DNA from: Lachnospiraceae bacterium
Lineage (GTDB): Bacteria > Bacillota > Clostridia > Lachnospirales > Lachnospiraceae
Direction: 5' to 3'
Assembly: GCA_910575035.1 (NCBI GenBank)
Contig: CAJTDL010000002.1
Location: forward strand, 118,964-182,963
Length of the DNA stretch: 64,000 nucleotides
Under the pieces are notes generated by a model. That model was given only the letters and a program-made list of their open reading frames with translations, was not told the origin of the DNA and ran no database searches. Of this stretch, positions 53,955 to 63,179 are shown one piece after another (positions within the stretch are counted from its first letter, which is position 1; each line of letters starts with the position of its first letter). The translations under genes were made by a program, and so were the position numbers.

Positions 53955-55114
53955 CCTTTCCGCTCCAGCTCTAAGTCTGTTGTAAGCTCCCCAGTCACCA
54001 TATCCACAAGGAAAAAATGGCCATAGCGCCCCAGCTTCATAATCCCCCTATCTGGCTCCCCCTCTTCTTCTCCCTTGGTGAGGAACGCATAAACTGGCCT
54101 TGCTTCCATCTTTTTCCCTGGCATTTTGCAATGTTCTACCGTATAGGGCATATACAGGGGGAGGATTTCCTGGATATAGAATGAGCCAAACCCTGACATG
54201 GTCTTTTCTACAATCCTTACCGCACTTTCAAAGTCGACCACCTGCGTGACTGGCTCAGAAGACTCTATGGAGAAGCTTTCATTCCTTGTGAAGAAGGAAG
54301 GGAGGATGGGGTTCTCGAAATCCATCTCTGTCATAAGGTATGTGGTGATGAGGTCTGTATTATTGCCTTCAAGGATATCCTCCCCAAAAATGGGGCTGGC
54401 ATGGTAATTGAAACGGATGCCCTTGTATTCATATTCTGCGCACATGGACAGGGTCTCCTTGCCGCTGCCCTCCTGCTTCCTGACGGCCACATCAGAGATT
54501 TTATGGGATACGCCGTCAATTGGCATGCCCTCATCCAGCCATTCTTCTATTTCCTGGCATAATTTGGGTAGCCCAACAGGCCCGCTTGGGAAATCTATGG
54601 ACACCCCTGAAATGTCATCCTGGTCCAGACGGTATTCCGCCTCCACTGTGCTTGTTCCAGAGCCAGCAGCCTGCCCAGCCATATAGGCCATGCCCCCGTT
54701 TTCCCAAATATCCATGTAATCGTCCCCTTCGCCCCCATCATAATAGACACGCCTGCCATACCCAGGAGCCTCCCCCTCTGCAAATTTTTCCTTGTCCATA
54801 TGGAACATGGATGTATATTTCTCTATGTTCTTATCATTCAGGAATCCGTCTTCTATTTTCATATGGAGCACATCAATCCCTTCTATGGCTGAGAAGTCTA
54901 CATCCTCTGGGAGCACCAGGTTCCCAGAGCCCATACCTGTGATCTTTGCTTCCCGCAGGTCATCTATGGAGCAGTATGTAATCTCCGTTGCTGCCACCTG
55001 AGGGTTGTCCCCATAGGTTTCCATGTTCTCCTTTACCCTGTCAGGCGTCTCCTGGCAGCCTGCAAGAAACAGGCTGGCGCATAGGGCAAAAGCGAGAACC
55101 TTTATATGCCTCAT
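53951..55114 (-). CDS. Secreted lipoprotein, first gene of an ABC operon
   Basis: 387 residues. A lipoprotein signal peptide is clear: VLAFALCASLFLAGCQETP, with lipidated Cys19. The mature part is acidic and mixed alpha/beta (DDLREAKITGMGSGNLVLPE, GFGSFYIQEILPLYMP, FFLVDMVTGELTTDL); no known family. In this setting it may be a binding or immunity lipoprotein. TGAGGTGACAG precedes the ATG. A hairpin and a short open frame lie upstream. Confidence 0.78.
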   Translation of the reverse strand: MRHIKVLAFALCASLFLAGCQETPDRVKENMETYGDNPQVAATEITYCSIDDLREAKITGMGSGNLVLPEDVDFSAIEGIDVLHMKIEDGFLNDKNIEKYTSMFHMDKEKFAEGEAPGYGRRVYYDGGEGDDYMDIWENGGMAYMAGQAAGSGTSTVEAEYRLDQDDISGVSIDFPSGPVGLPKLCQEIEEWLDEGMPIDGVSHKISDVAVRKQEGSGKETLSMCAEYEYKGIRFNYHASPIFGEDILEGNNTDLITTYLMTEMDFENPILPSFFTRNESFSIESSEPVTQVVDFESAVRIVEKTMSGFGSFYIQEILPLYMPYTVEHCKMPGKKMEARPVYAFLTKGEEEGEPDRGIMKLGRYGHFFLVDMVTGELTTDLELERKG

Positions 55115-55135
55115 TCTGTCACCTCAATATACAAT

Positions 55136-55183
55136 GCCTGAGCCAGGAAGGAGATTAATTATGCCTCTCTCCTCCTAGCTCAG
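55136..55183 (-). promoter_or_regulatory. mRNA hairpin upstream of the lipoprotein gene
   Basis: CCTGAGC (55136-55142) pairs with GCTCAGG (55177-55183), and AGGAAGGAGA pairs with TCTCTCCTCCT inside. No T-run on the minus strand. It could be an attenuator or a stabilising structure. Confidence 0.6.
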
Positions 55184-55252
55184 GATGTCCAAAGCTAATA
55201 TGTAATTGTTCTCCTTCTTAAAACCCAAATGTTGTCAACATTACACAAAAAC

Positions 55253-55300
55253 TTACTTCACTTCCACGGCTAACTCTCTGTATAACCATCTGCCATACAT
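55253..55300 (-). CDS. Very short open frame with a strong ribosome site (leader peptide candidate)
   Basis: AAGGAGGTGAGAGA stands directly before ATG 55300, followed by 15 codons (MYGRWLYRELAVEVK) and a stop. It is the only strong translation start upstream of the lipoprotein operon. It could be a leader peptide, a peptide signal, or the beginning of a truncated gene. No similarity is known to me. Confidence 0.35.
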   Translation of the reverse strand: MYGRWLYRELAVEVK

Positions 55301-55572
55301 TCTCTCACCTCCTTCTTGCTATCAACACTTATCCTCAAAACATAATTGTTTAATATATTTTCCATATCAAGCAAACACCATACAAGCCCTACTTGTACAA
55401 AAACTTTTACTATAGAGTTTGCTAGATACCTGTATTCATTTTTATGTTTTTCTTTTCATACCCTTTTTACCTAATTAGATACAAAAAAATCCAAAAATGC
55501 GACATGCATTTAAAGTTTTTTATATTTTCTATCAATCCTATATCTGCTCTTTTTGCATTGCTTTTATGGACG

Positions 55573-55798
55573 CACAAATTAAAGACACTGCCTGTACAAT
55601 TTCCTGTTCTCATTGTCCACTGGCCACAGGTATATAATAATTATGCTACATGCAACAGCCACAAGATTTTTTATCCTCTGCGGAGACAGATATAATACGC
55701 CCCATTTTGCCACTCCCCCCCCCAATAGCTGCTGCATTAGATAACAACATGCATTTCCATACCTTGTCTGCATGATAACTACCACAGCAACTGATCAT
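55573..55798 (-). pseudogene. Second, internally deleted agrB remnant
   Basis: The sequence matches the middle of agrB at 40535-41112 (VAKWGVLYLSPQRIKNLVA, WPVDNENRKL), including the C-run at 55717-55725 where the reading frame is lost. It has an internal deletion after NRKL and is joined upstream directly to a LytTR promoter, so agrD and the 5' part of agrB are gone. The 55301-55572 stretch beyond it contains only a weak hairpin (AAATGC/GCATTT, about 55500) followed by Ts on the minus strand. Confidence 0.85.
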
Positions 55799-55849
55799 TT
55801 CTAATTTCAATATAATAAAAATAACCTAAAAACACAAGGCCTATGTCGA

Positions 55850-55880
55850 TTTTTGCAGTTTAGAATGCAGTTTTTGCATA
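55850..55880 (-). promoter_or_regulatory. Third LytTR-type direct repeat and promoter
   Basis: Plus-strand TTTTTGCAGTTTAGAATGCA followed by GTTTTTGCAT: two TTTTTGCA half-sites 21 bp apart, identical to the agrD promoter in both half-sites. On the minus strand TTGTGT, 16 bp, TTATAT can form the core promoter. It now drives only the agrB remnant and possibly the operon beyond. Confidence 0.75.
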
Positions 55881-55923
55881 ATTCCGTTTAGGCTTTTACC
55901 CATGTTAGCTCCTTTCCCTAAAA

Positions 55924-55961
55924 GAGCCTGATACTGTAAGTATCATACAATAATCAGGCTC
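55924..55961 (-). terminator. Terminator-like hairpin
   Basis: GAGCCTGAT and ATCAGGCTC (9 bp) with an inner GATAC/GTATC stem, followed by TTTT on the minus strand. It lies after the excisionase remnant. Confidence 0.6.
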
Positions 55962-56008
55962 AATTTGCAATCAATTCTAACAGCGTGTTTCTATTTGTGA
56001 ATATAAAA

Positions 56009-56151
56009 TCAGATTTCTATGCTTTGTGATAGGTATTTTTCAAATTCTTTTCGCTTAATAAGCCATTTACGATTCCCCACATGGAGTACAAAACTGCTAA
56101 CTGGATTGTTAGTTATCTCATATCGTTTTGTGATTCATTTTTATTTTCCAT
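56009..56151 (-). pseudogene. Excisionase remnant of a conjugative-transposon type element
   Basis: Begins MENKNESQND after a ribosome site, then a frame change and deletion, then RYEITNNPVSSFVLHVGNRK and WLIKRKEFEKYLSQ. The end is typical of Tn916-like excisionases, which have VGNKKLIKRKEFEEYL-type C-termini. The helix-turn-helix middle is missing. No intact integrase is near. Confidence 0.72.
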
Positions 56152-56879
56152 TTTTTATCATCCTTTCTTTTTTGATGTTCTGCCCAATAATATATTATAC
56201 ATATATTTTCCGCTCATCAGGCAGAATACTCCTTCCTATAATGTCAAGCCCTAAATCATTAATTTTACAGGCTTTTCTTTAAATATTTACCTCATAGAAC
56301 AGAGCCAAAAGTGTATGACAGTCATTGTATCTTGTACTGAACAGCTAAAAGAGAGTACAGTTTATAAAGCGTCCCTTGGTTTTGCTTTATAAAGGCTATA
56401 AATCCTCTGTTAACTATGATGGTGAACCTTCCGTGTCTAAAGGGATCGCGTCCCAACTTCCTTTGTCCCACCTGCCCATACACCGAGTGCCCGCCAAGCT
56501 TTCTAACAGGGTCATGCCCTACGGAGAGAACTACTGCAGGCTACAGCTCTTGTTTGTATCTTGATTTTACTGACCTGCCCTTTCCGCATACTGTAAGATT
56601 TCTCTGGATCTGCTATAGCCGCGTCCTCTAAGCTTAGCATCATGCCAGATTTGTCTTATTCCATCTTCACCGAGTGTTACTTCTATTATCTCGCATCTTC
56701 CCATAAAATGGGAGATTTTTTACGAAAAATTTTTAACCGCCAGAGTAATATCTGCTTTTGTATTGGTGCAATAACCTGTCACATTATCCATAGCTTTAAT
56801 CCTTACCTTTTTTCTGTAATTGCCCTGACGCTGTACAAGGATATGGACTTATTGACGCTGCCATATCCAAAAGTTACTA

Positions 56880-57165
56880 TTAAAATGACACAAAAAAACA
56901 GAGAAACTCGGCACATCATACTGCACCGTTCCTCCCGGTGTTATTATTACATATTTCATTTTGTCCGGTGTCTAAAAGTCTTATCGTAATTCTCCCATCC
57001 GGCAAGCTGCTTTCACATTCGACATGGTAAATGCTCATTGGGAAAAAACCGTATTTCTTCTTCTCCTGTATATGTTTCCCCAAAAATCTCATTGATTACG
57101 GGGATAATCAGCTTCCGGCAGTCATTTAAGATTGTCCGGAACGCTCCATCATATATATTTGCCAT
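56880..57165 (-). pseudogene. Rpn-type nuclease/transposase-family remnant
   Basis: An intact-looking start MANIYDGAFRTILNDCRKLI is followed by INEIFGETYTGEEEIRFFPN, then a deletion and frame changes: CESSLPDGRITIRL and, in the third frame, KMKYVIITPGGTVQYDVP. These are recognisable pieces of a PD-(D/E)XK/Rpn-like family protein common in Lachnospiraceae. Clearly non-functional. Between 56152 and 56880 another unidentified fragment can be read on the minus strand (IWHDAKLRGRGYSRSREILQ near 56600-56680). Confidence 0.75.
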
Positions 57166-57299
57166 ATGTTATCTCTTTCTAAGTTTGTGACTTCATCATA
57201 TCATTTTTCCGCTGCAAATTCAAGCACTGCACAGCATTTCTCGTTGTTTATTCCTAATGCAGTCTGATTTAATCCTTTAGAATCCCTTTCCAGTGTCCG

Positions 57300-57875
57300 C
57301 TATAAAACTTCTTCCTGATGTTTCCGTTTCTGTACGGATACCTCCTCTCTGCTTTTTTTCTCCCCAAGATTGGGAAGTATTTCATTCTGTTTTAATTTTG
57401 CCCTCTGCACCATTGCCGCCTTATCTGCAATCTCCGCAAGTTCTCCAAGAATGGTATCATTTTTTTCTAAATCTTGTTTTATCCTTGCACTTTCCGCTTT
57501 TAGTCCGTCAAGTTCCTTTTTCCACGTTTTGGGGAGCAGCTTTTCCGTGCCACTCTAATTTTTTATCCCTGTCCGGTAGGAGAGTGCAGTTTCAATCTTA
57601 TCCACATATTTCTTTTCTTCTTCCCGTTCAATGGCTTTTTCTCTTTTTCAAGAAAAGCAATCTTATCTGTCAGACGTTCAATGTTCTCCATGCTGGATAT
57701 GATAAGGGAATTGATTTTTTTGATTTCCCTGTTCATGTTTCCGACTTCGGTCTGAATGCCCCTCCTCTCCATTGCAGTCACTGCCGCACCCATATGGATC
57801 GTCGACAAAAGGTCTATCCACTGTCTTTCAAAAGAACGATGTTCCGCTGTAATCACGTATCCATTCTTTTTATAA
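57300..57875 (-). pseudogene. MobA/MobL relaxase remnant
   Basis: The minus strand encodes ITAEHRSFERQWIDLLSTIH, then MGAAVTAMERRGIQTEVGN, a well-known central segment of MobA/MobL relaxases, followed by coiled-coil sequence (INSLIISSMENIERLTDKI) and, after frame changes near 57550, ESARIKQDLEKNDTILGELA. The catalytic N-terminal domain is absent. It shows that a mobilizable element once sat here. Confidence 0.8.
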
Positions 57876-58334
57876 AAATCAGTTTACGTCGATATTTAAC
57901 CGCCGAAGTAATAATATCACACCAGATAATTTCCTGGGAATGATACAAGATGGGGACGGACATGTTCCCATAAAAGGGAGTTCCCCTTTTTATTGGGGAT
58001 GTGGATATAATTTGGTCTTTTATCTGAACGAAGAAGAAAAAGTGGTGTGGGGTTTTTATTAGTTATGCAGCATAGTGGGCTGCGCCCTGCTGCCCGATTA
58101 CTACATCCGCTCCAGCGCAGACAGGCTGGAAGATGTCCCTCAGACCAAAGCAAAACTCCAGCGTATTTGGAGCGACTATGATTTTGTTCACTCCAGCCTC
58201 ACCTGGGAGAAGGTGGGGAAGAGAATCGCAGATTATAAATGGTTGGATATTCTAGACTGATGACTTGTCCTTCAGGCGGCAGGATAATACAAAAAACGGT
58301 TCCGCCTTTTCACAAAAAGAAAGGGAAACAAATG
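57876..58334. other. Rearranged region with a short unidentified open frame
   Basis: A plus-strand frame at 58075-58260 (61 codons, containing TKAKLQRIWSDYDFVHSSLT and a DYKWLDIL end) looks protein-like but has no ribosome site and seems to be the end of a lost gene. Another short frame at 57939-58061 is also possible. Neither can be named. Confidence 0.3.
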
Positions 58335-58373
58335 AAGGCGCTTCCAGAGTCCAAAGGATTCTGGAAGCGCCTT
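58335..58373 (-). terminator. Terminator of the pyruvate:ferredoxin oxidoreductase gene
   Basis: AAGGCGCTTCCAG and CTGGAAGCGCCTT form a perfect 13-bp stem; T-rich sequence follows on the minus strand (CATTTGTTTCCCTTTCTTTTT). Confidence 0.85.
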
Positions 58374-58434
58374 CCGCCCTCTCTGGCCAGGGGATCCCCC
58401 GCAGCCATCTGGGCAGCGTTCTCCTTACCTGACT

Positions 58435-61400
58435 TTAGTTCTCGCCATATAAGGTGATCAATTTATTCAAATACTCATAACGCTCTTTTGCATGTTTCTC
58501 GGATACTGCAAACAGCTCTTCTGCCCTTTCTGGATTGAACCTTGCAAGCGCATTGTAACGGACTTCGCCGTTCAGGAATGCCTTGTAATCTCCAGTCGGA
58601 GCCTTGCTGTCTAAGGAGAATGCAGCCTTGCCTTCCTCTTTCAGCTGTGGGTTGAACCGGAAGTTATGCCAGTAACCAGCCTCTACTGCGTTCTTCTCTT
58701 CTGTCTGAGCCTTGCTCATGCCAACCTTGATGCCGTGGTTGATACATGGAGCGTAAGCAATGATCAGGGATGGCCCTGGATATGCCTCAGCCTCTGCGAT
58801 TGCCTTTACGCACTGGTTGTAATCAGCGCCCATTGCGATCTGTGCAACGTATACATAGCCATAGCTCATTGCGATGGAAGCAAGGTCTTTCTTCTTCACT
58901 TCTTTGCCGCCTGCTGCGAACTGTGCGATTGCGCCGGTAGGCGTAGCCTTGGAGGACTGTCCGCCTGTGTTGGAGTAAACCTCGGTATCGAATACCATCA
59001 CATTGATATCCTGCCCGCTTGCCAATACATGGTCAACGCCGCCGAACCCAATGTCATATGCCCATCCGTCACCGCCGAAGATCCACTGGGATTTCTTAGC
59101 CAGGAAGTCTTTCTCAGCCAGGATTTCCTTGGATGCGTCACATCCGCAGGCTTCCAAAGCTGCCACTAATTTATCGGTAGCTGTCCCGTTCAAAGCGCCG
59201 ATGCCGTAGGTATCCAGCCATTCTTTCCCTGCTGCTGCAACATCTGCATTCTTGCCTTCTTCTACCAGGGCTTCTACCTTGGATTTTAATTTTCCGCGGA
59301 TTGCCTTCTGAGCCAAAAGCATACCATAGCCAAACTCTGCCGCGTCTTCGAACAAGGAGTTAGACCAAGCCGGGCCTTGTCCTTTTTCATTTACTGTGTA
59401 AGGCGTGGATGGTGAGGAGTTGCCCCAGATAGAGGAACATCCCGTTGCATTTGCAATGTACATCCTTTCACCGAACAGCTGTGTGATTAATTTTGCGTAA
59501 GGTGTCTCGCCGCATCCGCCGCATGCGCCTGAGAACTCAAGCAATGGCTGTTTGAACTGAGAGCCCTTTACGGTTGTCTCTTTGAATTTCTCTAAAACAT
59601 CTGCCTTCTTCTCTATGGTCAGGCCAAAGTCAAAGTAAGCCTGCTCGCCAACGTTTGCCTCGCAGTTCTGCATAGTAAGGGCTTTCTCACCCTTCTTGCC
59701 TGGGCAGACATTTGCGCAGGAGCCGCATCCAGTACAATCAAGGGCGGAAATCGTCATGCTGAACTTGTAGTTTGGCATGCCAGTCATTGGAAGTGTCTGC
59801 ATTCCTTCTGGAACCTTGGAAGCCTCTTCCTCTGTCAATGCCACTGGACGGATAACTGCATGTGGGCAGACATAGGAACAGAAGTTACACTGGATACAGT
59901 TGTCTGGGTTCCATACAGGAACGTCTACTGCAATGCCGCGCTTTTCAAAGGCTGCGGAACCAGATGGAGTCTGTCCATTTTCATATTTCTTAACAACGGA
60001 TACAGGGATCTTGTTGCCTTCCTGTCCGTTTACTGGGATCTGAATATCATTTACGAAATCAACAACGTCTTTCCTGTCGCCCGTTGCAACCTGTGCGAAG
60101 CTCTCATCCTGCGCATCCTTCCAGCTTGCCGGAACTTCGATCTTCACAACGCCGGTTGCGCCAGCGTCGATGGCGTCGTAGTTCATCTGTACGATCTTGT
60201 CGCCCTTCTTGCCATAGGTTGCCTTTGCAGCAGCCTTCATCAGCTCGATAGCGCGCTCTTCTGGAATGATGTCAGCCAATTTGAAGAATGCTGACTGAAG
60301 CACGGTGTTGATACGCCCGCCAAGGCCGATTTCCTTACCAATCTTGATACCGTCGATGGTATAGAAGTCGATGTTGTTCTCAGCGATATATCTCTTTACC
60401 TGCCCTGGCAGATGCTTCTCAAGCTCTTCTGGACTCCAGGAGCAGTTCAGAAGGAATTTGCCGCCTGGCACTAATTCCTGAACCATGTTGTACTTGCGTA
60501 CATAAGCAGGATTATGGCAGGCAACGAAGTTGGCCTGTTTGATCAGGTAAGTGGATTTGATGGCTTTCTTACCGAAACGCAGGTGGGACATGGTAACGCC
60601 GCCGGACTTCTTGGAATCATAGTCAAAGTAAGCCTGTGCGTACATGTCTGTATTGTCGCCAATGATCTTGATGGAGTTCTTGTTTGCGCCTACGGTGCCG
60701 TCTGCGCCAAGTCCCCAGAACTTGCAGTTGATGGTGCCTTCCGGCGTGGTTACCGGGTCTTCCTTAACCTCTAAGGAAAGGTTGGTAACGTCATCATAGA
60801 TACCAATGGTGAACCTTTCTTTCTCTGTATTGTTGTATACAGCGATAATCTGTCCAGGCGTGGTATCCTTAGATCCTAAGCCGTAACGGCCGCTGGTGAT
60901 CTGAACAGTGTCGAACTTGGTGCCCTTCAAAGCTGCCACAACATCCAGGTATAATGGCTCGCCAAGGGATCCTGGCTCTTTGGTCCTGTCTAATACAGCA
61001 ATCAGCTTAACGGTCTCAGGAATGGCAGCAACGAATGCTTCCTTGCTGAACGGACGGAACAGGCGGACTTTTACAACGCCGACCTTCTCGCCCTTAGCCA
61101 CTAAGTAGTCAATGGTCTCGTCAATGGTGTCGCATACGGAACCCATAGCGATAATTACCTTCTCTGCATCTGCAGCGCCATAGTAGTTGAACAGCTTGTA
61201 GTCTGTCCCGATCTTTTCATTTACCTTGTCCATGTATTTCTGTACGATGGCTGGCATAGCTTCGTAGGTGGAGTTACAGGACTCTCTGGTCTGGAAGAAG
61301 ATATCTGGGTTCTGTGCGGAACCGTCCTGACGCGGGTGGTTTGGATTCAATGCGTTCTTGCGGAATGCGTCAATGGCATCCAAATCTACCATGTCTTTCA

Positions 61401-61971
61401 AATCTTCGTAATCCCATGTCTCGATCTTCTGGATCTCGTGGGATGTACGGAACCCATCAAAGAAGTTGATGAATGGAAGGTGTCCCTCAAGGGCAGCGCA
61501 GTGTGCTACCGGCGTCAAGTCCATTACTTCCTGTACAGAGGACTCGCAGAGCATTGCTGCACCAGTCTGACGACAGGCATATACGTCGGAGTGGTCTCCG
61601 AAGATGTTCAGCGCATGGGTTGCCACGCAACGCGCAGATACGTTAAATACGCCTGGAAGGCCTTCGCCAGCGATTTTGTAAAGGTTTGGAATCATCAGCA
61701 ATAAGCCCTGGGATGCTGTGTAAGTGGTGGTCAGCGCGCCTGCTGCCAAGGAGCCGTGTACGGTACCTGCTGCACCAGCCTCGGACTGCATCTCTGTTAC
61801 CTGGACTGTCTGGCCAAAAATGTTCTTCCTGCCCTGGGTTGCCCATTCATCAGTGGCTTCTGCCATAACGGATGAAGGGGTGATGGGATAGATGGCTGCA
61901 ACATCTGTATATGCATAAGAAGCATGGGCTGCTGCATGGTTACCATCCATGGTTTTCATAGATCTTTTCAT
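58435..61971 (-). CDS. nifJ: Pyruvate:ferredoxin (flavodoxin) oxidoreductase
   Basis: 1178 residues, full length for the single-chain enzyme that converts pyruvate and CoA to acetyl-CoA and CO2 while reducing ferredoxin. Domains in order: TPP pyrimidine-binding domain (YPITPSSVMAE, GDHSDVYACRQTG), domain II/III with the gamma-type region, two 4Fe-4S motifs near residues 689 (CIQCNFCSYVCP) and 742 (CTGCGSCANVCPG), then the TPP pyrophosphate domain (CGGCGETPYAKL, GGDGWAYDIGFGGVDH). A central enzyme of anaerobic fermentation. Monocistronic with a strong terminator. Confidence 0.97.
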   Translation of the reverse strand: MKRSMKTMDGNHAAAHASYAYTDVAAIYPITPSSVMAEATDEWATQGRKNIFGQTVQVTEMQSEAGAAGTVHGSLAAGALTTTYTASQGLLLMIPNLYKIAGEGLPGVFNVSARCVATHALNIFGDHSDVYACRQTGAAMLCESSVQEVMDLTPVAHCAALEGHLPFINFFDGFRTSHEIQKIETWDYEDLKDMVDLDAIDAFRKNALNPNHPRQDGSAQNPDIFFQTRESCNSTYEAMPAIVQKYMDKVNEKIGTDYKLFNYYGAADAEKVIIAMGSVCDTIDETIDYLVAKGEKVGVVKVRLFRPFSKEAFVAAIPETVKLIAVLDRTKEPGSLGEPLYLDVVAALKGTKFDTVQITSGRYGLGSKDTTPGQIIAVYNNTEKERFTIGIYDDVTNLSLEVKEDPVTTPEGTINCKFWGLGADGTVGANKNSIKIIGDNTDMYAQAYFDYDSKKSGGVTMSHLRFGKKAIKSTYLIKQANFVACHNPAYVRKYNMVQELVPGGKFLLNCSWSPEELEKHLPGQVKRYIAENNIDFYTIDGIKIGKEIGLGGRINTVLQSAFFKLADIIPEERAIELMKAAAKATYGKKGDKIVQMNYDAIDAGATGVVKIEVPASWKDAQDESFAQVATGDRKDVVDFVNDIQIPVNGQEGNKIPVSVVKKYENGQTPSGSAAFEKRGIAVDVPVWNPDNCIQCNFCSYVCPHAVIRPVALTEEEASKVPEGMQTLPMTGMPNYKFSMTISALDCTGCGSCANVCPGKKGEKALTMQNCEANVGEQAYFDFGLTIEKKADVLEKFKETTVKGSQFKQPLLEFSGACGGCGETPYAKLITQLFGERMYIANATGCSSIWGNSSPSTPYTVNEKGQGPAWSNSLFEDAAEFGYGMLLAQKAIRGKLKSKVEALVEEGKNADVAAAGKEWLDTYGIGALNGTATDKLVAALEACGCDASKEILAEKDFLAKKSQWIFGGDGWAYDIGFGGVDHVLASGQDINVMVFDTEVYSNTGGQSSKATPTGAIAQFAAGGKEVKKKDLASIAMSYGYVYVAQIAMGADYNQCVKAIAEAEAYPGPSLIIAYAPCINHGIKVGMSKAQTEEKNAVEAGYWHNFRFNPQLKEEGKAAFSLDSKAPTGDYKAFLNGEVRYNALARFNPERAEELFAVSEKHAKERYEYLNKLITLYGEN

Positions 61972-62148
61972 TGGATTTTCCCTCCTGCCTGAATTTGTGC
62001 ATACATATCATCTTAATTATGTAGTATGCAGATTTTTCCTTCTTTTATACTATAATAATTATGGGCAAAAAAATCAAGAGGTTTCGGCTTTTTTCGTGTA
62101 TTTTTATGGGAACACGGTTACTGCCTATGTACTAGGAATGCATAGGGG

Positions 62149-62340
62149 CTTACTACACTCCGCTTCGGCTGTGAAACACTGTCAGTAACTTAGGGGGTGG
62201 CAGGGCGCGGCTCCTCCCTGACGGACTCTTACCCACTCCTGCCGCAAGCCACCCCCCCTGACAGCCGCTTACCCACCCTCGTTGCTTGCCAATAAACTCC
62301 CTTAAATTACTGACATTGGACATGAATAGCAACGGCAAAA
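62149..62340. repeat. Structured intergenic repeat region
   Basis: Contains an imperfect inverted repeat (GTCAGTAACTTAGGG near 62179 and CCCTTAAATTACTGAC near 62298), two direct copies of a GC-rich unit (CTGACGGACTCTTACCCACT and CTGACAGCCGCTTACCCACC), and at its right end ATGAATAGCAACG (62323-62335), the terminal sequence of repeat family R. No coding capacity is evident in the 61972-62482 gap. Confidence 0.55.
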
Positions 62341-62482
62341 AACACAGAAAATCAGATTATTTTAGGAAAGCCTGGACATTGGGGAAGAATTTTGTTATTT
62401 TATGTTTTAGAAAAGTCCTGCAGGGAAAGATATGGGATTTAGGGAAAATGTATCATAATCTAAGGAAGGAGCATTAGGAAAT

Positions 62483-63073
62483 ATGGGCAAAATACAAATG
62501 TTTGTAAAATCAATTTATGCAGGGTTTATGATCGGGATTGGAGGGATTGTGTACCTGTCTTTGGAAAATAAGATAATTGGGGCTTTAATGTTCTCTTTTG
62601 GCCTGCTGACCATTGTGACACAGGAATTTTGTTTGTATACGGGAAAAATCGGGTTTGTGAAAACAATAAGCGAGCTTGGGGATATGGCAATTATTGTTGT
62701 TGGAAACTACATAGGGAGCTTTGCGGCTGCAATCCTGGCAAAGGGAGCCCATATGGGCATCAGCAGCACAGAACTGGCGGAGAAAAAATTAGGGAATGAT
62801 TTGGGAAACGTATTTTTGCTGTCTGTTTTTTGCGGTGTTATGATGTATCTGGCAATTGACAATTTTAAGAAAAGCGGAAATATTGTATTTATTATTGCGC
62901 CGGTTATGATCTTTATATTATCTGGATTCGAGCATTCCGTGGCAAATATGTTTTATTTCCATTTGGCAGGGGCATATGGGGGAAAGGCCTTTTGCTACCT
63001 GCTGGTGATGGTTGTGGGAAATGGCATTGGCGCTAAGGTATTTGGCCTAAAGCCAGAATCCAGTAAAGGCTGA
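62483..63073 (+). CDS. Formate/nitrite transporter family protein (short)
   Basis: 196 residues with about six hydrophobic segments. Family-like motifs: KSIYAGFMIGIGGIVYLSLE, FCLYTGKIGFV and VGNYIGSFAAAIL, with FEHSVANMFYF near the end as in FocA/NirC channels. FocA/NirC proteins form pentameric channels for formate, nitrite or hydrosulfide; at 196 residues this copy is shorter than the usual 250-280. GGAAGGAGC precedes it. Its place beside pyruvate:ferredoxin oxidoreductase suits anaerobic formate handling, but the substrate is not proven. Confidence 0.85.
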   Translation: MGKIQMFVKSIYAGFMIGIGGIVYLSLENKIIGALMFSFGLLTIVTQEFCLYTGKIGFVKTISELGDMAIIVVGNYIGSFAAAILAKGAHMGISSTELAEKKLGNDLGNVFLLSVFCGVMMYLAIDNFKKSGNIVFIIAPVMIFILSGFEHSVANMFYFHLAGAYGGKAFCYLLVMVVGNGIGAKVFGLKPESSKG

Positions 63074-63179
63074 ATCCCTTCTTAGACAGGATTCTGGCAT
63101 TTTGAAACGGGATGGCCAGTAAACATTGCTGACGGTGCAGCGCCCTGGCAAATAATCTGACAGGGCATACTGAGCCATT

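Noticed and set aside
57293-57943. A 216-codon plus-strand frame
   Set aside because: It is antisense to the MobA/MobL relaxase remnant and lacks a ribosome site.
62153-62300. Short GC-rich direct repeats as a possible CRISPR array
   Set aside because: Only two imperfect units without spacers of constant length; more like an intergenic repeat element.
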